A stretch of DNA of 34,299 bases from assembly GCA_001873105.1 (NCBI GenBank), contig MNYN01000017.1, positions 1-34,299 of the forward strand. The letters are read 5' to 3'. Source of the DNA: Flavobacteriaceae bacterium CG2_30_34_30 (lineage in GTDB: Bacteria; Bacteroidota; Bacteroidia; Flavobacteriales; Flavobacteriaceae). This document shows, one piece after another, positions 16,860 through 25,289 of this stretch. Below the pieces are notes generated by a model that was given only the letters and a program-made list of their open reading frames with translations, searched no databases and was not told the origin of the DNA. Within the stretch, counting starts at the first letter, position 1. Each line of letters begins with the position of its first letter. Position numbers and translations under genes: made by a program.

Positions 16860-17273
16860 TTATTTTTTAAAAATAGCTAAGCTTTCGTCTTCTTTTTTGC
16901 GCATTAATTCTTTGTCTTCTTCTGTCTTGTCTGTATATCCAATAAAGTGCAGTACGCCGTGTATTAGTACCCGCATTAATTCCTTTTCAAAGGAAACTCC
17001 ATAGTCTTTGGCGTTGTCGGTTACTCGTTCTATAGAAATATAAATTTCCCCGTGTAATTGTTTTCCTACGGAATAATCAAAACTAATAATATCGGTTAAC
17101 GTATCATGTTTTAAATAGGCTACATTTATAGCATGTAAATAAGTGTCGTCACAAAAAACATAGGATATTTCGCCAAGACTACAACCCTCTAAATCAATTA
17201 TAGTTTGAATCCATTTGGATATCTTTTCTCGTTTTTTTAGCTTAAAATCTGTTTCTGAAAAAAAATCAATCAT
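16860..17273 (-). CDS. ybeY: Endoribonuclease YbeY (16S rRNA maturation)
   Basis: 137 residues. The conserved core contains SYVFCDD, the ISFDYS segment, GEIYIS, and the metal-site motif HGVLHFIGYTDKTEED. The family's usual motif is HGxLHLxGyDH; here the first two His are kept, but the tenth position, normally His, is Asp (YTD). The start ATG overlaps the end of the DUF4175 gene by 8 bp (ATGATTGA), which indicates translational coupling. YbeY acts in 16S rRNA 3' processing and ribosome quality control. Downstream is mnmG, another RNA-related gene, but with its own promoter. Confidence 0.93.
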   Translation of the reverse strand: MIDFFSETDFKLKKREKISKWIQTIIDLEGCSLGEISYVFCDDTYLHAINVAYLKHDTLTDIISFDYSVGKQLHGEIYISIERVTDNAKDYGVSFEKELMRVLIHGVLHFIGYTDKTEEDKELMRKKEDESLAIFKK

Positions 17274-20200
17274 TTATTTTATTGAAATAGTTCAATACTT
17301 TTTGTTGATAAATAGGTCGCAAAGGTAAGGTCTGTCTGTTTAAAATTTCTATATTATTAAAATATTCTTTTGCCTGTATTATGTCTTTATTTTGCGTCTT
17401 TTGATACTCTGTTTCATTAGTTCTTGCTTGTCGTTTTTCGTCTTCTCCCTGTTGAAAAGCTGCTTTGTCTAACTTTAATAATTGATGTTTAATTTCGTTC
17501 ATTTTACGCAGCGTTTGTTGGTTAAAACCACGCTCTAACAGCTCTTGCTCTACTTGTTCCATTTTTTTAACCAACTCTCTTGCATCTGCTGGAAGCCCTT
17601 CTTGCCGAAGCCTATCCTCAAGTTGCATCCGTAACATTTGTTGTTGTTGGTATATTTCATAAAGCAATCCGTTCAATTGCTCTGAATTTAACTGACCATC
17701 TTTGCTTTCTCCATTTCCATCACCTTCCCCATTCTTTCCTTCTTTTCCGTTTTTTCCTTCTCCTTCACCTTTCCCTTCGCCTTCTCCTTCGCCTTCTCCT
17801 TCGCCTTGTCCTTGTCCTTCGCCTTGTCCTTCTCCATCTTCTTTACCTTGTCCTGGTTTTTTCCCTTTCCCGGGTTTGGTGCCTTCCTCCATTTTTTCGT
17901 TTAAGCTTTCTTGTTGTTTGATAATGTCAGGCAATTGAAACCCTTTTCCTTTTCCACCTTTGCCAGACCCCCCCATTTGCATCTGCATTTGCATGTTGTT
18001 TAATGTCTCTGAAAGTAATACCGCAAGATCATTGGCTGCGGTAATTACATATTGCTGATGCGAAACCCCATTGCGTATCTGATTTTCGGATAGCCCATCT
18101 GTGGCTTTAGATATATTATAATTCACCTCAGAAATTAAATCATTTATGGTAGTGCCTACCATTGGGTTTCGCAATGCCAATGTAAAAAGACTGTCGTCTA
18201 TATGCTGAAAATGTTGTTTTAAAACTCCTTGCCTAACAAGTTTTCTTCCAAATAATGCATTCCCATAACTTATTGCTTTAAACTCCTCCATTAAATCTTC
18301 TTGGGACATAGAAAAAGTTACTAAGTTATCTACGATTTGACGTAACATTTCAATGTCTTCTTCCTCCCCTTCTGATGCTGCTGCCGCCATTTGCATCTGC
18401 ATTTGTTGGCTCATTTCTTTCATCTTTTTAGCGGCTTTCTTTTGGTTTTCTTTTGCTTCGGTTTGTTTTTGTTGATTTAATTTTTCAGTTGCAGCTTTTT
18501 GTTCTTGTTTTACTTCTTCTTCTTTGGATTTATTGTCAGGAATTTCCATCGGCTTTTTTAGTCCTTGATTGTCCTCTTTCAACTCTTCCATTTCTTCCGT
18601 AAACTTTTCAAACTTTTCATTCAATTCCTCCTGCTCTTCTGAGGTATTTTCTTCTCCAGCTTGCTCCGATTGTTTTTCTTGTTCTTCAGCTAATTTTTCT
18701 AGTTCCTGTGCTAATTTTTCGGCTTTTTTCTGAACATAATAGCGCTTGGTTAACTCTAGTAACTGTTCTAGATTTCTTTGTTGTTTTTTGTTTTCTTTGC
18801 TAAGTTTTTCCAGTTTATCATACAATTCTTCATTGGTAATTTTCTCTTTCCATTTTTCTAACTCTCCTAAGAGATTTTCGTTTTGTTTGAGCTTTTCTTC
18901 GTTTTCATTAAAGCGTTTTTGAAGTTCCTCCTTTTGGGGGTCGTTATCTTTGTTTTCTTTTTGAAAGTTTTCTAAATTGTCTTTCATTTTTTCCGAGAAT
19001 TTCTTCATCAGTTCTTCCTGCAATCTTTGCCTTTTTATAAATTCTTCTAGTTTTTGTTTGTCATTCCAATTGAGTTCCGATTTTTCTTTTTGATTTTTAG
19101 ATAGGTTTTCTAAATCTTTTTTTTGTTTATCCATGTTTTGAAGGGCATTATCTAACCCCTGTATGGTTTCCTTTTGCTCCTTAAGTTGTTGTTGTTCTAA
19201 TTCTTCTTTGGTTAACTTTCTAAAAGTAAAGGTGGAAGATTTGCTGCTTTTAGGTGAATTAATACCATCATTATCAAATACTTCAAAATAATAGGAATAT
19301 GTTTTTCCTTCCGTTAAATCTAGATTTCCGGGGATTGCATATAAAAATTGATCAAAATTGCCTTTGGCTACAGGCAATTTTTCGCTATTCTTATTTTTTT
19401 CGTCCTCTGTGGGAAAATAGACTATCTGCAATTTTGAAAGACCATAATCATCAGAAACGCGTCCCATAAAGTATATAATTTGGCTATTAACCGTATCTTG
19501 TTTTGCCTCAACAGATATTTCAGGATATTGGTCTTTGACTACTTGAAGCGTAAAGGCTAAATTTTCATATTCTTTTAATTGAGCGTTAGAGGTAGAAATT
19601 TGGTATTCTAACTTAGAAAAAATGCTTTTTGTCAACACAAATTCCGAGATGCTTTTAGTAAAGTAATAGGCGGTATCGGTTGTTTTTAATTGAATGTCAT
19701 CGGTTTGTTTGGTTGTCATTTTCCAAGAAACACGAGTTCCCTCAGGTAAGGTTGCGTTTCCTGTGCTCTTAAGTAATTCATCTCGTTTTCCGGTATAATT
19801 TGGATAATCTAACGCCATTTCAAAAGAAATAAGCGTAGGCACTTTTAAAACTTGTAACACATAAGCCTTAGATGTAACCTCATTTGCCTGCAAATAAAAT
19901 TTAATTTCCTGAGATAGTTGAGTAAATGAATATTGAAATTCGCCGGGAGCTAATTGCTGTAAATAATACTTCTCCCCATTGTAAAAAATAGAGGCCTTTT
20001 CAGGAATCACTTCGCCTGCTACTCGAACTTTCAAAACAAAAGATTTATTTTCAATCGCGCTTAAATCTTCATTTACTACAAAAAAAGCAAATGGAGCAGG
20101 GGGTTCAAATGCAGTATTGTAATGTACAACTCGTTTGTAACTGCTAGAAAACATATCGTTGTTACCGGTTAGAAAAATCACTAAATAAATTAAAACCGGG

Positions 20201-20697
20201 ATTGCTGCATATTTTAAATACTTGACATTCGTAGTAAAGTTTACTGCATTTGAAAAAGGGATGGGTAGTAATTGTTTTGATTTTTGATCAATACTTGCCA
20301 ATAATAACTCCGTTTGTGTCTTGTTTTGCTGTAATTGTAGCACATTTAGCAATTTATCGCTAACCTCAGGAAAGTGGTTTCCTATAATATTTGATGCCTG
20401 CGTAAAATTTATCCCTTTTTTAAGTTTTAATAATTTTGCGATTGGAAAGGCAATAAATCTAGCAAATAAACTTACTTCAACTACTACAAATGTCCAAAAA
20501 AGAAGCGTTCTTCCCGTTTGTGGCAACCACAAATAATACTCAATAAAAAGAGTAAGTATAAGATACAGCAATCCTGTAGCAAAAAACAAAATGGTTCCTT
20601 TTAACAATTCATTGGTATAATATTTCCGAATGAATTGTTGTAGTTTTTCTTGTATGTTTTTAAAGGTGTTCAAGGCTTCTTTAATTTCTAAACCCAT
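17266..20697 (-). CDS. DUF4175 family membrane protein with coiled-coil and Gly/Glu-rich region
   Basis: 1143 residues. The N-terminus has three hydrophobic segments (about 33-53, 62-82 and 155-173), followed by a beta-rich extracytoplasmic part (about 180-500). A long Lys/Glu/Gln-rich coiled-coil follows (about 505-790), then MQMQM stretches, a Gly/Glu/Gln/Lys low-complexity tract (about 940-1000) and a helical tail. This layout matches DUF4175, a Bacteroidetes family of unknown function; a role in an envelope-spanning complex is only a guess. The gene is followed by ybeY with an 8-bp overlap. The low-complexity tract is coded by in-frame 6-bp units (CCTTCG/CCTTCT on the plus strand). Confidence 0.85.
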   Translation of the reverse strand: MGLEIKEALNTFKNIQEKLQQFIRKYYTNELLKGTILFFATGLLYLILTLFIEYYLWLPQTGRTLLFWTFVVVEVSLFARFIAFPIAKLLKLKKGINFTQASNIIGNHFPEVSDKLLNVLQLQQNKTQTELLLASIDQKSKQLLPIPFSNAVNFTTNVKYLKYAAIPVLIYLVIFLTGNNDMFSSSYKRVVHYNTAFEPPAPFAFFVVNEDLSAIENKSFVLKVRVAGEVIPEKASIFYNGEKYYLQQLAPGEFQYSFTQLSQEIKFYLQANEVTSKAYVLQVLKVPTLISFEMALDYPNYTGKRDELLKSTGNATLPEGTRVSWKMTTKQTDDIQLKTTDTAYYFTKSISEFVLTKSIFSKLEYQISTSNAQLKEYENLAFTLQVVKDQYPEISVEAKQDTVNSQIIYFMGRVSDDYGLSKLQIVYFPTEDEKNKNSEKLPVAKGNFDQFLYAIPGNLDLTEGKTYSYYFEVFDNDGINSPKSSKSSTFTFRKLTKEELEQQQLKEQKETIQGLDNALQNMDKQKKDLENLSKNQKEKSELNWNDKQKLEEFIKRQRLQEELMKKFSEKMKDNLENFQKENKDNDPQKEELQKRFNENEEKLKQNENLLGELEKWKEKITNEELYDKLEKLSKENKKQQRNLEQLLELTKRYYVQKKAEKLAQELEKLAEEQEKQSEQAGEENTSEEQEELNEKFEKFTEEMEELKEDNQGLKKPMEIPDNKSKEEEVKQEQKAATEKLNQQKQTEAKENQKKAAKKMKEMSQQMQMQMAAAASEGEEEDIEMLRQIVDNLVTFSMSQEDLMEEFKAISYGNALFGRKLVRQGVLKQHFQHIDDSLFTLALRNPMVGTTINDLISEVNYNISKATDGLSENQIRNGVSHQQYVITAANDLAVLLSETLNNMQMQMQMGGSGKGGKGKGFQLPDIIKQQESLNEKMEEGTKPGKGKKPGQGKEDGEGQGEGQGQGEGEGEGEGEGKGEGEGKNGKEGKNGEGDGNGESKDGQLNSEQLNGLLYEIYQQQQMLRMQLEDRLRQEGLPADARELVKKMEQVEQELLERGFNQQTLRKMNEIKHQLLKLDKAAFQQGEDEKRQARTNETEYQKTQNKDIIQAKEYFNNIEILNRQTLPLRPIYQQKVLNYFNKIND
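17700..17880. repeat. Hexanucleotide-type low-complexity tract inside the DUF4175 gene
   Basis: Repeated 6-bp units such as CCTTCT, CCTTCG and CCTTGT on the plus strand code for alternating Gly-Glu/Gly-Gln/Gly-Lys. Copy-number changes would keep the frame. Confidence 0.75.
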
Positions 20698-20842
20698 AAA
20701 AATACTAATTTTATTAGTTTTCTACACAAGATTACAACATCGTTATTTAAATTTTAACACACAACGTTGAATACACGATTTTTCAGTTTCATTATTATTG
20801 GTAATAGAAGCACAAAACGCTTTTAAAATAAGTTGTTAATCG

Positions 20843-20850
20843 TATCTTTG
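20843..20850 (+). promoter_or_regulatory. -7 promoter element of gltX
   Basis: TATCTTTG, an exact TAnnTTTG match, 59 nt before the gltX ATG, in the 212-bp gap divergent from the DUF4175 gene. The rest of the gap shows nothing clear. Confidence 0.55.
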
Positions 20851-20909
20851 TATCTCAAAAAAAGGATTTGTTAAGAGCGTATCCTTTCACAAACAAAAAG
20901 CGGTAAGAA

Positions 20910-22460
20910 ATGGAAAAAGAAATGAGTTTACAAGCTGGAAATTCCCCTCAAGGAGGAAAAGTGAGAGTTCGTTTTGCCCCCAGTCCCACAGGCCCACTTC
21001 ACATAGGAGGTGTTAGAACCGCTTTGTACAATTATTTATTTGCAAAAAAACACGGTGGTGATTTTATCCTTCGCATTGAAGATACGGACCAAAATCGTTA
21101 CGTAGAAGGTGCCGAAAACTATATTATTGACACCCTAAACTGGTGTGGCATCCCATTTGACGAGGGGGTTGGAAAAGAAAAAGGCTATGGACCCTACAGA
21201 CAAAGCGAGCGTAAACATCTTTATAAGAACTATGCCGATGCCTTAATCGCTTCCGGCAATGCATATTATGCATTTGATACTGCTGATGCATTAGAAAAAC
21301 ATAGAGCAGACCACGAAGATAAAGGGAAAACCTTTATTTATAACCACCATAACCGCCAAAAGCTAGATAATTCACTCACGATAAGCAAAGCAAATTTAGA
21401 AGATCGATTATCTTCCGGTGAAGAATATGTGATTCGATTTAAGTCAAACTCTAATGACACAATGATTGTTCATGATATCATAAGAGGTGAAATAGCAATT
21501 GACACTAGCGTGCTGGATGACAAAGTACTGTTTAAAAGTGATGGGATGCCAACCTATCATTTAGCAAACATTGTAGACGATCATTTAATGGAAATAACCC
21601 ACGTAATTCGTGGTGAAGAGTGGTTGCCTTCCTTGCCTTTACATTTTCAATTATATGAAGCATTTGGCTGGGAAAAACCACAATTTGCACATTTGCCTTT
21701 GCTGATGAAGCCACAAGGAAAAGGAAAATTAAGCAAACGTGATGGAGACAAAATGGGCTTTCCTGTATTTCCATTAGAATGGCGCACTGACGAAGGAGAG
21801 ATTTATAAGGGATATCGAGAAACCGGCTATTTACCTGAAGCAGTTATTAACATGCTTGCCCTTTTAGGCTGGAATCCCGGCACAGAACAAGAAATTTTTA
21901 GCCTGGAACAATTAGTAGATGCTTTTGAGCTGGAACGAGTGCATAAAAGTGGGGCAAAATTTGATCCTGACAAAGCTAAATGGTTTCAAAACTATTACCT
22001 ACAGCAACAACCAAATGCCTTTTTAGCTAAAGAATTTAAAAAATTATTAGATAAAAAACACATCACCACCTCTCTTGATTTAGAAGTTGTTGTAGCCCTG
22101 ATAAAAGAAAGAGCAACTTTTGTAACCGATTTTTGGGAACAGAGTTCTTTTCTTTTTAAAGCTCCCATTGCTTATGATGAAAAAGCGGTTAATAAATCCT
22201 GGAATGTTGAAACAGACAAAGTAATGCAAGCGTTGGTAATTATCTTAAAAGAGGCAAAACCTTTTAATGAAGCACATATAAGCGAAAAGGTAAAAGGGTG
22301 GATTACCGATGCTGGTATTGGTTTTGGAAGAGTAATGCAGCCACTACGCTTAGCATTAGTGGGTGAAATGAAAGGCCCGGACGTCTTTTCTATTATGGCT
22401 CTTTTAGGAAAAGAAGAAAGCATTCAACGCATTGAAAATGCACTCAAAAGATTGGGTTAA
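20910..22460 (+). CDS. gltX: Glutamyl-tRNA synthetase
   Basis: 516 residues, class Ib synthetase charging tRNA-Glu. The ATP motif RFAPSPTGPLHIGG ends with HIGG at residues 31-34, and the KMSKS counterpart is KLSKR at 273-277. LRIEDTD, HVIRGEEWL and the anticodon-binding C-terminal half are intact. The tail LPLRLALVGEMKGPDVFSIM-type sequence is normal for the family. Two ATGs four codons apart (20910, 20922) could serve as start; the first is used here. A separate glnS in the window means charging of tRNA-Gln need not go through GluRS and an amidotransferase. The stop codon shares the palindrome TTAA with the stop of the opposite gene. Confidence 0.97.
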   Translation: MEKEMSLQAGNSPQGGKVRVRFAPSPTGPLHIGGVRTALYNYLFAKKHGGDFILRIEDTDQNRYVEGAENYIIDTLNWCGIPFDEGVGKEKGYGPYRQSERKHLYKNYADALIASGNAYYAFDTADALEKHRADHEDKGKTFIYNHHNRQKLDNSLTISKANLEDRLSSGEEYVIRFKSNSNDTMIVHDIIRGEIAIDTSVLDDKVLFKSDGMPTYHLANIVDDHLMEITHVIRGEEWLPSLPLHFQLYEAFGWEKPQFAHLPLLMKPQGKGKLSKRDGDKMGFPVFPLEWRTDEGEIYKGYRETGYLPEAVINMLALLGWNPGTEQEIFSLEQLVDAFELERVHKSGAKFDPDKAKWFQNYYLQQQPNAFLAKEFKKLLDKKHITTSLDLEVVVALIKERATFVTDFWEQSSFLFKAPIAYDEKAVNKSWNVETDKVMQALVIILKEAKPFNEAHISEKVKGWITDAGIGFGRVMQPLRLALVGEMKGPDVFSIMALLGKEESIQRIENALKRLG

Positions 22461-23119
22461 AGATAAACTGTGGCTCCAAAAACCAACAAGCTGCTATTGC
22501 CTTTAAATCCTGTATTTTCTAGATTTTGACTGTTGAGTTTGTTTAGTATATTGGTAACACCATATTGATATTGCGTAAAGATTCTAAAATTTCTAAACCC
22601 TGCGGTCATACCAATTGCTGCGTGAAAATTTGCTTTTGAAACATCTTCAATATCAACAGCTCTAAGGGTGGTATATCCATCTAAAATGTCATTTTTAAAC
22701 TGGGTGTCTTTTAAAGTAAGTTTTCCGTTAACATTTAAAATAGGTCCCCCTTCAATGCTTAAATGATTTTTAATTATTTTATAGCCCCATAACACAGAAA
22801 TTTGTGCAGATTGCATGGTGTAGTTGATAAACTTTGAGGTTCCTAAAGGTCCTAAACTGCTGCCGGCAATGCCAATCTTGGTATCGTAAAATGCAATTCC
22901 ATACAACATGTCAAAATTATTATACACATTTCCTCGCATTTGAAGACCAAACATTAAGCTCTCTCCTCTTTTTGTTTGTAAATCATTGGTGATAATGTCA
23001 TAAAGCGTTATGCCTCCTGATATACCAATAATATTGAATTCTTTAAAATTTCGTTGCGAAAAGGTTATGGAGGTACATAACAAGACAGTAAATAGGATAA
23101 TAGGGGATATATATTTCAT
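22457..23119 (-). CDS. Outer-membrane beta-barrel protein (PorT-like)
   Basis: 220 residues with a signal peptide ending near FSQ (residue 22). The rest alternates short amphipathic strands with turns and Gly/aromatic residues, and it ends in an aromatic-hydrophobic strand (LLVFGATVYL), as outer-membrane barrels do. It resembles the 'outer membrane beta-barrel' proteins of Bacteroidetes, possibly distantly PorT-like, but nothing specific identifies a substrate or partner. It has its own promoter and is convergent with gltX, overlapping by 4 bp with no terminator visible between them. Confidence 0.72.
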   Translation of the reverse strand: MKYISPIILFTVLLCTSITFSQRNFKEFNIIGISGGITLYDIITNDLQTKRGESLMFGLQMRGNVYNNFDMLYGIAFYDTKIGIAGSSLGPLGTSKFINYTMQSAQISVLWGYKIIKNHLSIEGGPILNVNGKLTLKDTQFKNDILDGYTTLRAVDIEDVSKANFHAAIGMTAGFRNFRIFTQYQYGVTNILNKLNSQNLENTGFKGNSSLLVFGATVYL

Positions 23120-23142
23120 TTTTCAAAAAGTATAAAAACAAG

Positions 23143-23150
23143 CAAATGTA
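23143..23150 (-). promoter_or_regulatory. -7 promoter element of the barrel protein gene
   Basis: Minus-strand TACATTTG, an exact TAnnTTTG match, 23 nt before the start at 23119. Confidence 0.55.
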
Positions 23151-23202
23151 TCGTTAATTTTTGTATCTTGAATAATTAATTTAATACTTAAAAAAGCATG
23201 TT

Positions 23203-24147
23203 ATGGGTAATTTATTTTTAATTCTGGCAATCATTTTGCTGGTTATACTTTTATTTTCCACTTTTTTTGTGGTAAAACAACAAACATCTGCTATTGTAGA
23301 GCGTTTTGGAAAATTTACAAGCGTAAGAAGTTCCGGTTTGCAACTTAAAATTCCGATTTTTGATCGTATCGCAGGAAGAGTAAATCTAAAAGTGCAACAA
23401 TTAGACGTTATGATTGAAACAAAGACGAAGGATAATGTTTTTGTAAAGCTAAAAGTATCCGTTCAATTTAAGGTAATTCAAGACAGTGTTTATGACGCAT
23501 TTTATAAATTAGAATATCCTCACGACCAGATTACCTCTTATATTTTTGACGTGGTGCGCGCAGAAGTGCCTAAATTGAAATTAGACGATGTTTTTGAACG
23601 AAAAGACGATATTGCCGTTGCCGTGAAAAAAGAATTAAACGAAGCAATGACTAGATATGGTTATGATATTATCAACACCCTAATCACCGATATTGATCCG
23701 GACATACAGGTGAAAAACGCGATGAATAGAATAAATGCTGCCGATAGAGAAAAAACAGCTGCAGAATTTGAAGCAGAAGCTACACGAATTAAAATTGTAG
23801 CAAAAGCGAGGGCAGAAGCAGAAAGCAAACGGTTACAAGGTCAAGGTATAGCAGACCAAAGAAGAGAAATAGCACGAGGATTAGAAGAAAGTGTCAATGT
23901 ATTAAACAATGTAGGAATTAATTCACAAGAGGCATCTGCATTAATTGTGGTTACACAGCATTATGACACACTACAATCTATTGGCGAAGCTACAAACACC
24001 AACTTAATTTTGCTTCCAAATTCGCCGCAAGCCGGAAGTGATATGCTAAACAATATGGTTGCGTCCTTTACTGCCTCCAATATGATTGGGGAACAAATGA
24101 AAAAAGATATGGTTAAAAAAGATGTTGCCAAAAAGAAAAAGGAATAA
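23203..24147 (+). CDS. SPFH/Band 7 (stomatin-like, QmcA-type) membrane protein
   Basis: 314 residues. An N-terminal membrane span (about 3-24) is followed by the SPFH domain (about 25-190) beginning VKQQTSAIVERFGKFTSVRSSGLQLKIP, with DVVRAEVPKLKLDDVFERKDDIA. An Ala/Glu/Arg-rich coiled-coil (about 180-230: AADREKTAAEFEAEA...ARAEAESKRLQGQG) comes next, and a Lys-rich tail. These proteins form large ring assemblies in the inner membrane and often scaffold or restrain the protease FtsH or maintain membrane domains. No NfeD partner is adjacent, which favours a QmcA/HflK-like rather than NfeD-type stomatin. A terminator follows. Divergent from the barrel gene. Confidence 0.92.
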   Translation: MGNLFLILAIILLVILLFSTFFVVKQQTSAIVERFGKFTSVRSSGLQLKIPIFDRIAGRVNLKVQQLDVMIETKTKDNVFVKLKVSVQFKVIQDSVYDAFYKLEYPHDQITSYIFDVVRAEVPKLKLDDVFERKDDIAVAVKKELNEAMTRYGYDIINTLITDIDPDIQVKNAMNRINAADREKTAAEFEAEATRIKIVAKARAEAESKRLQGQGIADQRREIARGLEESVNVLNNVGINSQEASALIVVTQHYDTLQSIGEATNTNLILLPNSPQAGSDMLNNMVASFTASNMIGEQMKKDMVKKDVAKKKKE

Positions 24148-24163
24148 TAACCTTTTTAAAAAC

Positions 24164-24204
24164 AAAAACCCCCAATGTTTCTAAGAATCATTGAGGGTTT
24201 TTTT
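24164..24204. terminator. Terminator between the SPFH gene and the convergent trio
   Basis: Stem AAACCCCCAATG (24166-24177) with CATTGAGGGTTT (24189-24200), one C-A mismatch, followed by TTTT on the plus strand and preceded by A-rich sequence, so it can act in both directions. Confidence 0.8.
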
Positions 24205-24219
24205 CGTTTATATCTATTT

Positions 24220-24426
24220 TTAAAACGGTAAAAATTTTTGCAAAAGTTTTCCAAAAAAGGCTTTGTGAGCAATATTTGAAATCATACTAGTTGCAATACC
24301 CATTGGTGAAATGGACTCTTTAAAATAAAAATAGCTTCTTTTTAGCTTCTCTTTTTCTATTTCCGTTTCTAGTTTTAAAATTTCTAGTTCGGCATCAATT
24401 TGTTCATATGTAGAATATATTTTCAT
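24220..24426 (-). CDS. Small conserved helical protein (DUF6327-like)
   Basis: From the ATG at 24426 the protein has 68 residues beginning MKIYSTYEQIDAELEILKLE. A longer frame to 24504 exists but would overlap the upstream gene by 74 bp. A helical, charged N-terminal half (EILKLETEIEKEKLKRSYFYFKES) is followed by a more hydrophobic C-terminal half. It is the third gene of a tight set (YtxH, holin-X-like, this one; 4 bp after the second). I recall such proteins as DUF6327 in Flavobacteriaceae; function unknown. Confidence 0.72.
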   Translation of the reverse strand: MKIYSTYEQIDAELEILKLETEIEKEKLKRSYFYFKESISPMGIATSMISNIAHKAFFGKLLQKFLPF

Positions 24427-24430
24427 AGAG

Positions 24431-24778
24431 TTAATCGTTAAAAAATATTTTAGATGTACTTTTAAGAATAAGAGTTTGTATTGGTTTTTTACCAAAAATT
24501 GCAATAAGCAATAGAATAAATAAATAAAACCCTGCTACAATAAAATACCCATAACTTGCATTGCCTAATTCATCACCAATAAAAATAGCTAATGCAAAAG
24601 AAATAAAGAAAATAACTAAAAAGGCAACGCTACCTAAAAGAAACACTCTCATTAATGAGGCAACACTCTTTGTAGATTTTTTATAAAAGTCTAACTTATA
24701 ATATTCTACAGAACGCTTGATATACATTTGTACATTATCGTTCATCTCATCGATGTTGTTGGCTATTTTGTCAATCAC
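24431..24778 (-). CDS. Holin-X/DUF1469-like membrane protein
   Basis: 115 residues: a charged helical N-terminus (about 1-40), two membrane spans (about 44-68 and 78-97) in a hairpin, and a short tail. The shape and sequence (KLDFYKKSTKSVASLMRVFLLGSVAFL) fit the 'phage holin family / Actinobacterial holin-X' (DUF1469) group, a name that does not imply a phage; chromosomal members sit beside YtxH proteins in many bacteria and are thought to relate to envelope or stress functions. No phage genes are nearby. It lies 33 bp after the YtxH gene. Confidence 0.78.
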   Translation of the reverse strand: MIDKIANNIDEMNDNVQMYIKRSVEYYKLDFYKKSTKSVASLMRVFLLGSVAFLVIFFISFALAIFIGDELGNASYGYFIVAGFYLFILLLIAIFGKKPIQTLILKSTSKIFFND

Positions 24779-24811
24779 AATAATTTCTTTAGGTTAGCGC
24801 GTATTGGTACA

Positions 24812-25147
24812 TTATTTTTTTTGCAATTTAGCATTTGCTTCGCGAAGTGATTCTAATTTTTCTTCCATCGCTTTAAGAACGTCATCTGCTTTATAACTTG
24901 CTGAAGATAGGGTCTCTTCTAGTTTATGCTCAAAACTTTTACGTGCCGCACTTGCTTTTGTGCCTAAGGCGCTTGTTGTTTCTTTTAATTGTTTTGTTAG
25001 TTGTTTTTGAGCTTTTTTTGCTCCTTTGCTAATATTTTCTCTAGTTTTAGATCCCTTGTCAGGGGCATAAAGTATTCCTATTCCAGCTCCAATTGCTGCT
25101 CCTGTTAATAAAGCTAAAACGGTTTGTCCTGTGTTATTTGCCATCAT
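24812..25147 (-). CDS. YtxH domain protein
   Basis: 111 residues. The N-terminus TVLALLTGAAIGAGIGILYAPDKGSKTREN is the YtxH signature: a Gly-rich hydrophobic segment followed by LYAPxxGxxTR. The rest is a Lys/Ala/Glu-rich helical region (residues 40-111), probably amphipathic or coiled. YtxH proteins are general-stress induced in Bacillus; their exact role is not known. Two ATGs in a row (25147, 25144) could start translation. First gene of the trio; its nearest promoter-like element is at 25280-25287. Confidence 0.88.
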   Translation of the reverse strand: MMANNTGQTVLALLTGAAIGAGIGILYAPDKGSKTRENISKGAKKAQKQLTKQLKETTSALGTKASAARKSFEHKLEETLSSASYKADDVLKAMEEKLESLREANAKLQKK

Positions 25148-25279
25148 TTTTTTAATTTAAAGTTAGTAATTATTTATGTAGCTAATTTACGTAGAATTTT
25201 AACAAGAATTGTTAATAAGCGGTTAATAAATAATGGCTTACTGCTAAATTTCTCTTAATATAAAGGATGTGTGACAAGG

Positions 25280-25287
25280 CAAATTTA
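25280..25287 (-). promoter_or_regulatory. Possible -7 element for the YtxH trio
   Basis: Minus-strand TAAATTTG, an exact TAnnTTTG match just before the glnS stop codon, 132 nt upstream of the YtxH start. The distance makes this weaker than the other elements. Confidence 0.3.
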
Positions 25288-25289
25288 GA

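Noticed and set aside
17580-17938. Pro/Leu/Ser-rich open frames on the plus strand
   Set aside because: They are antisense to the low-complexity tract of the DUF4175 gene and only mirror its composition.
24427-24504. Longer start for the third gene of the YtxH trio
   Set aside because: It would overlap the upstream gene by 74 bp; the ATG at 24426 gives a tidy 4-bp gap.
24431-24778. Prophage holin
   Set aside because: No phage genes nearby; the DUF1469/holin-X family is chromosomal and pairs with YtxH.
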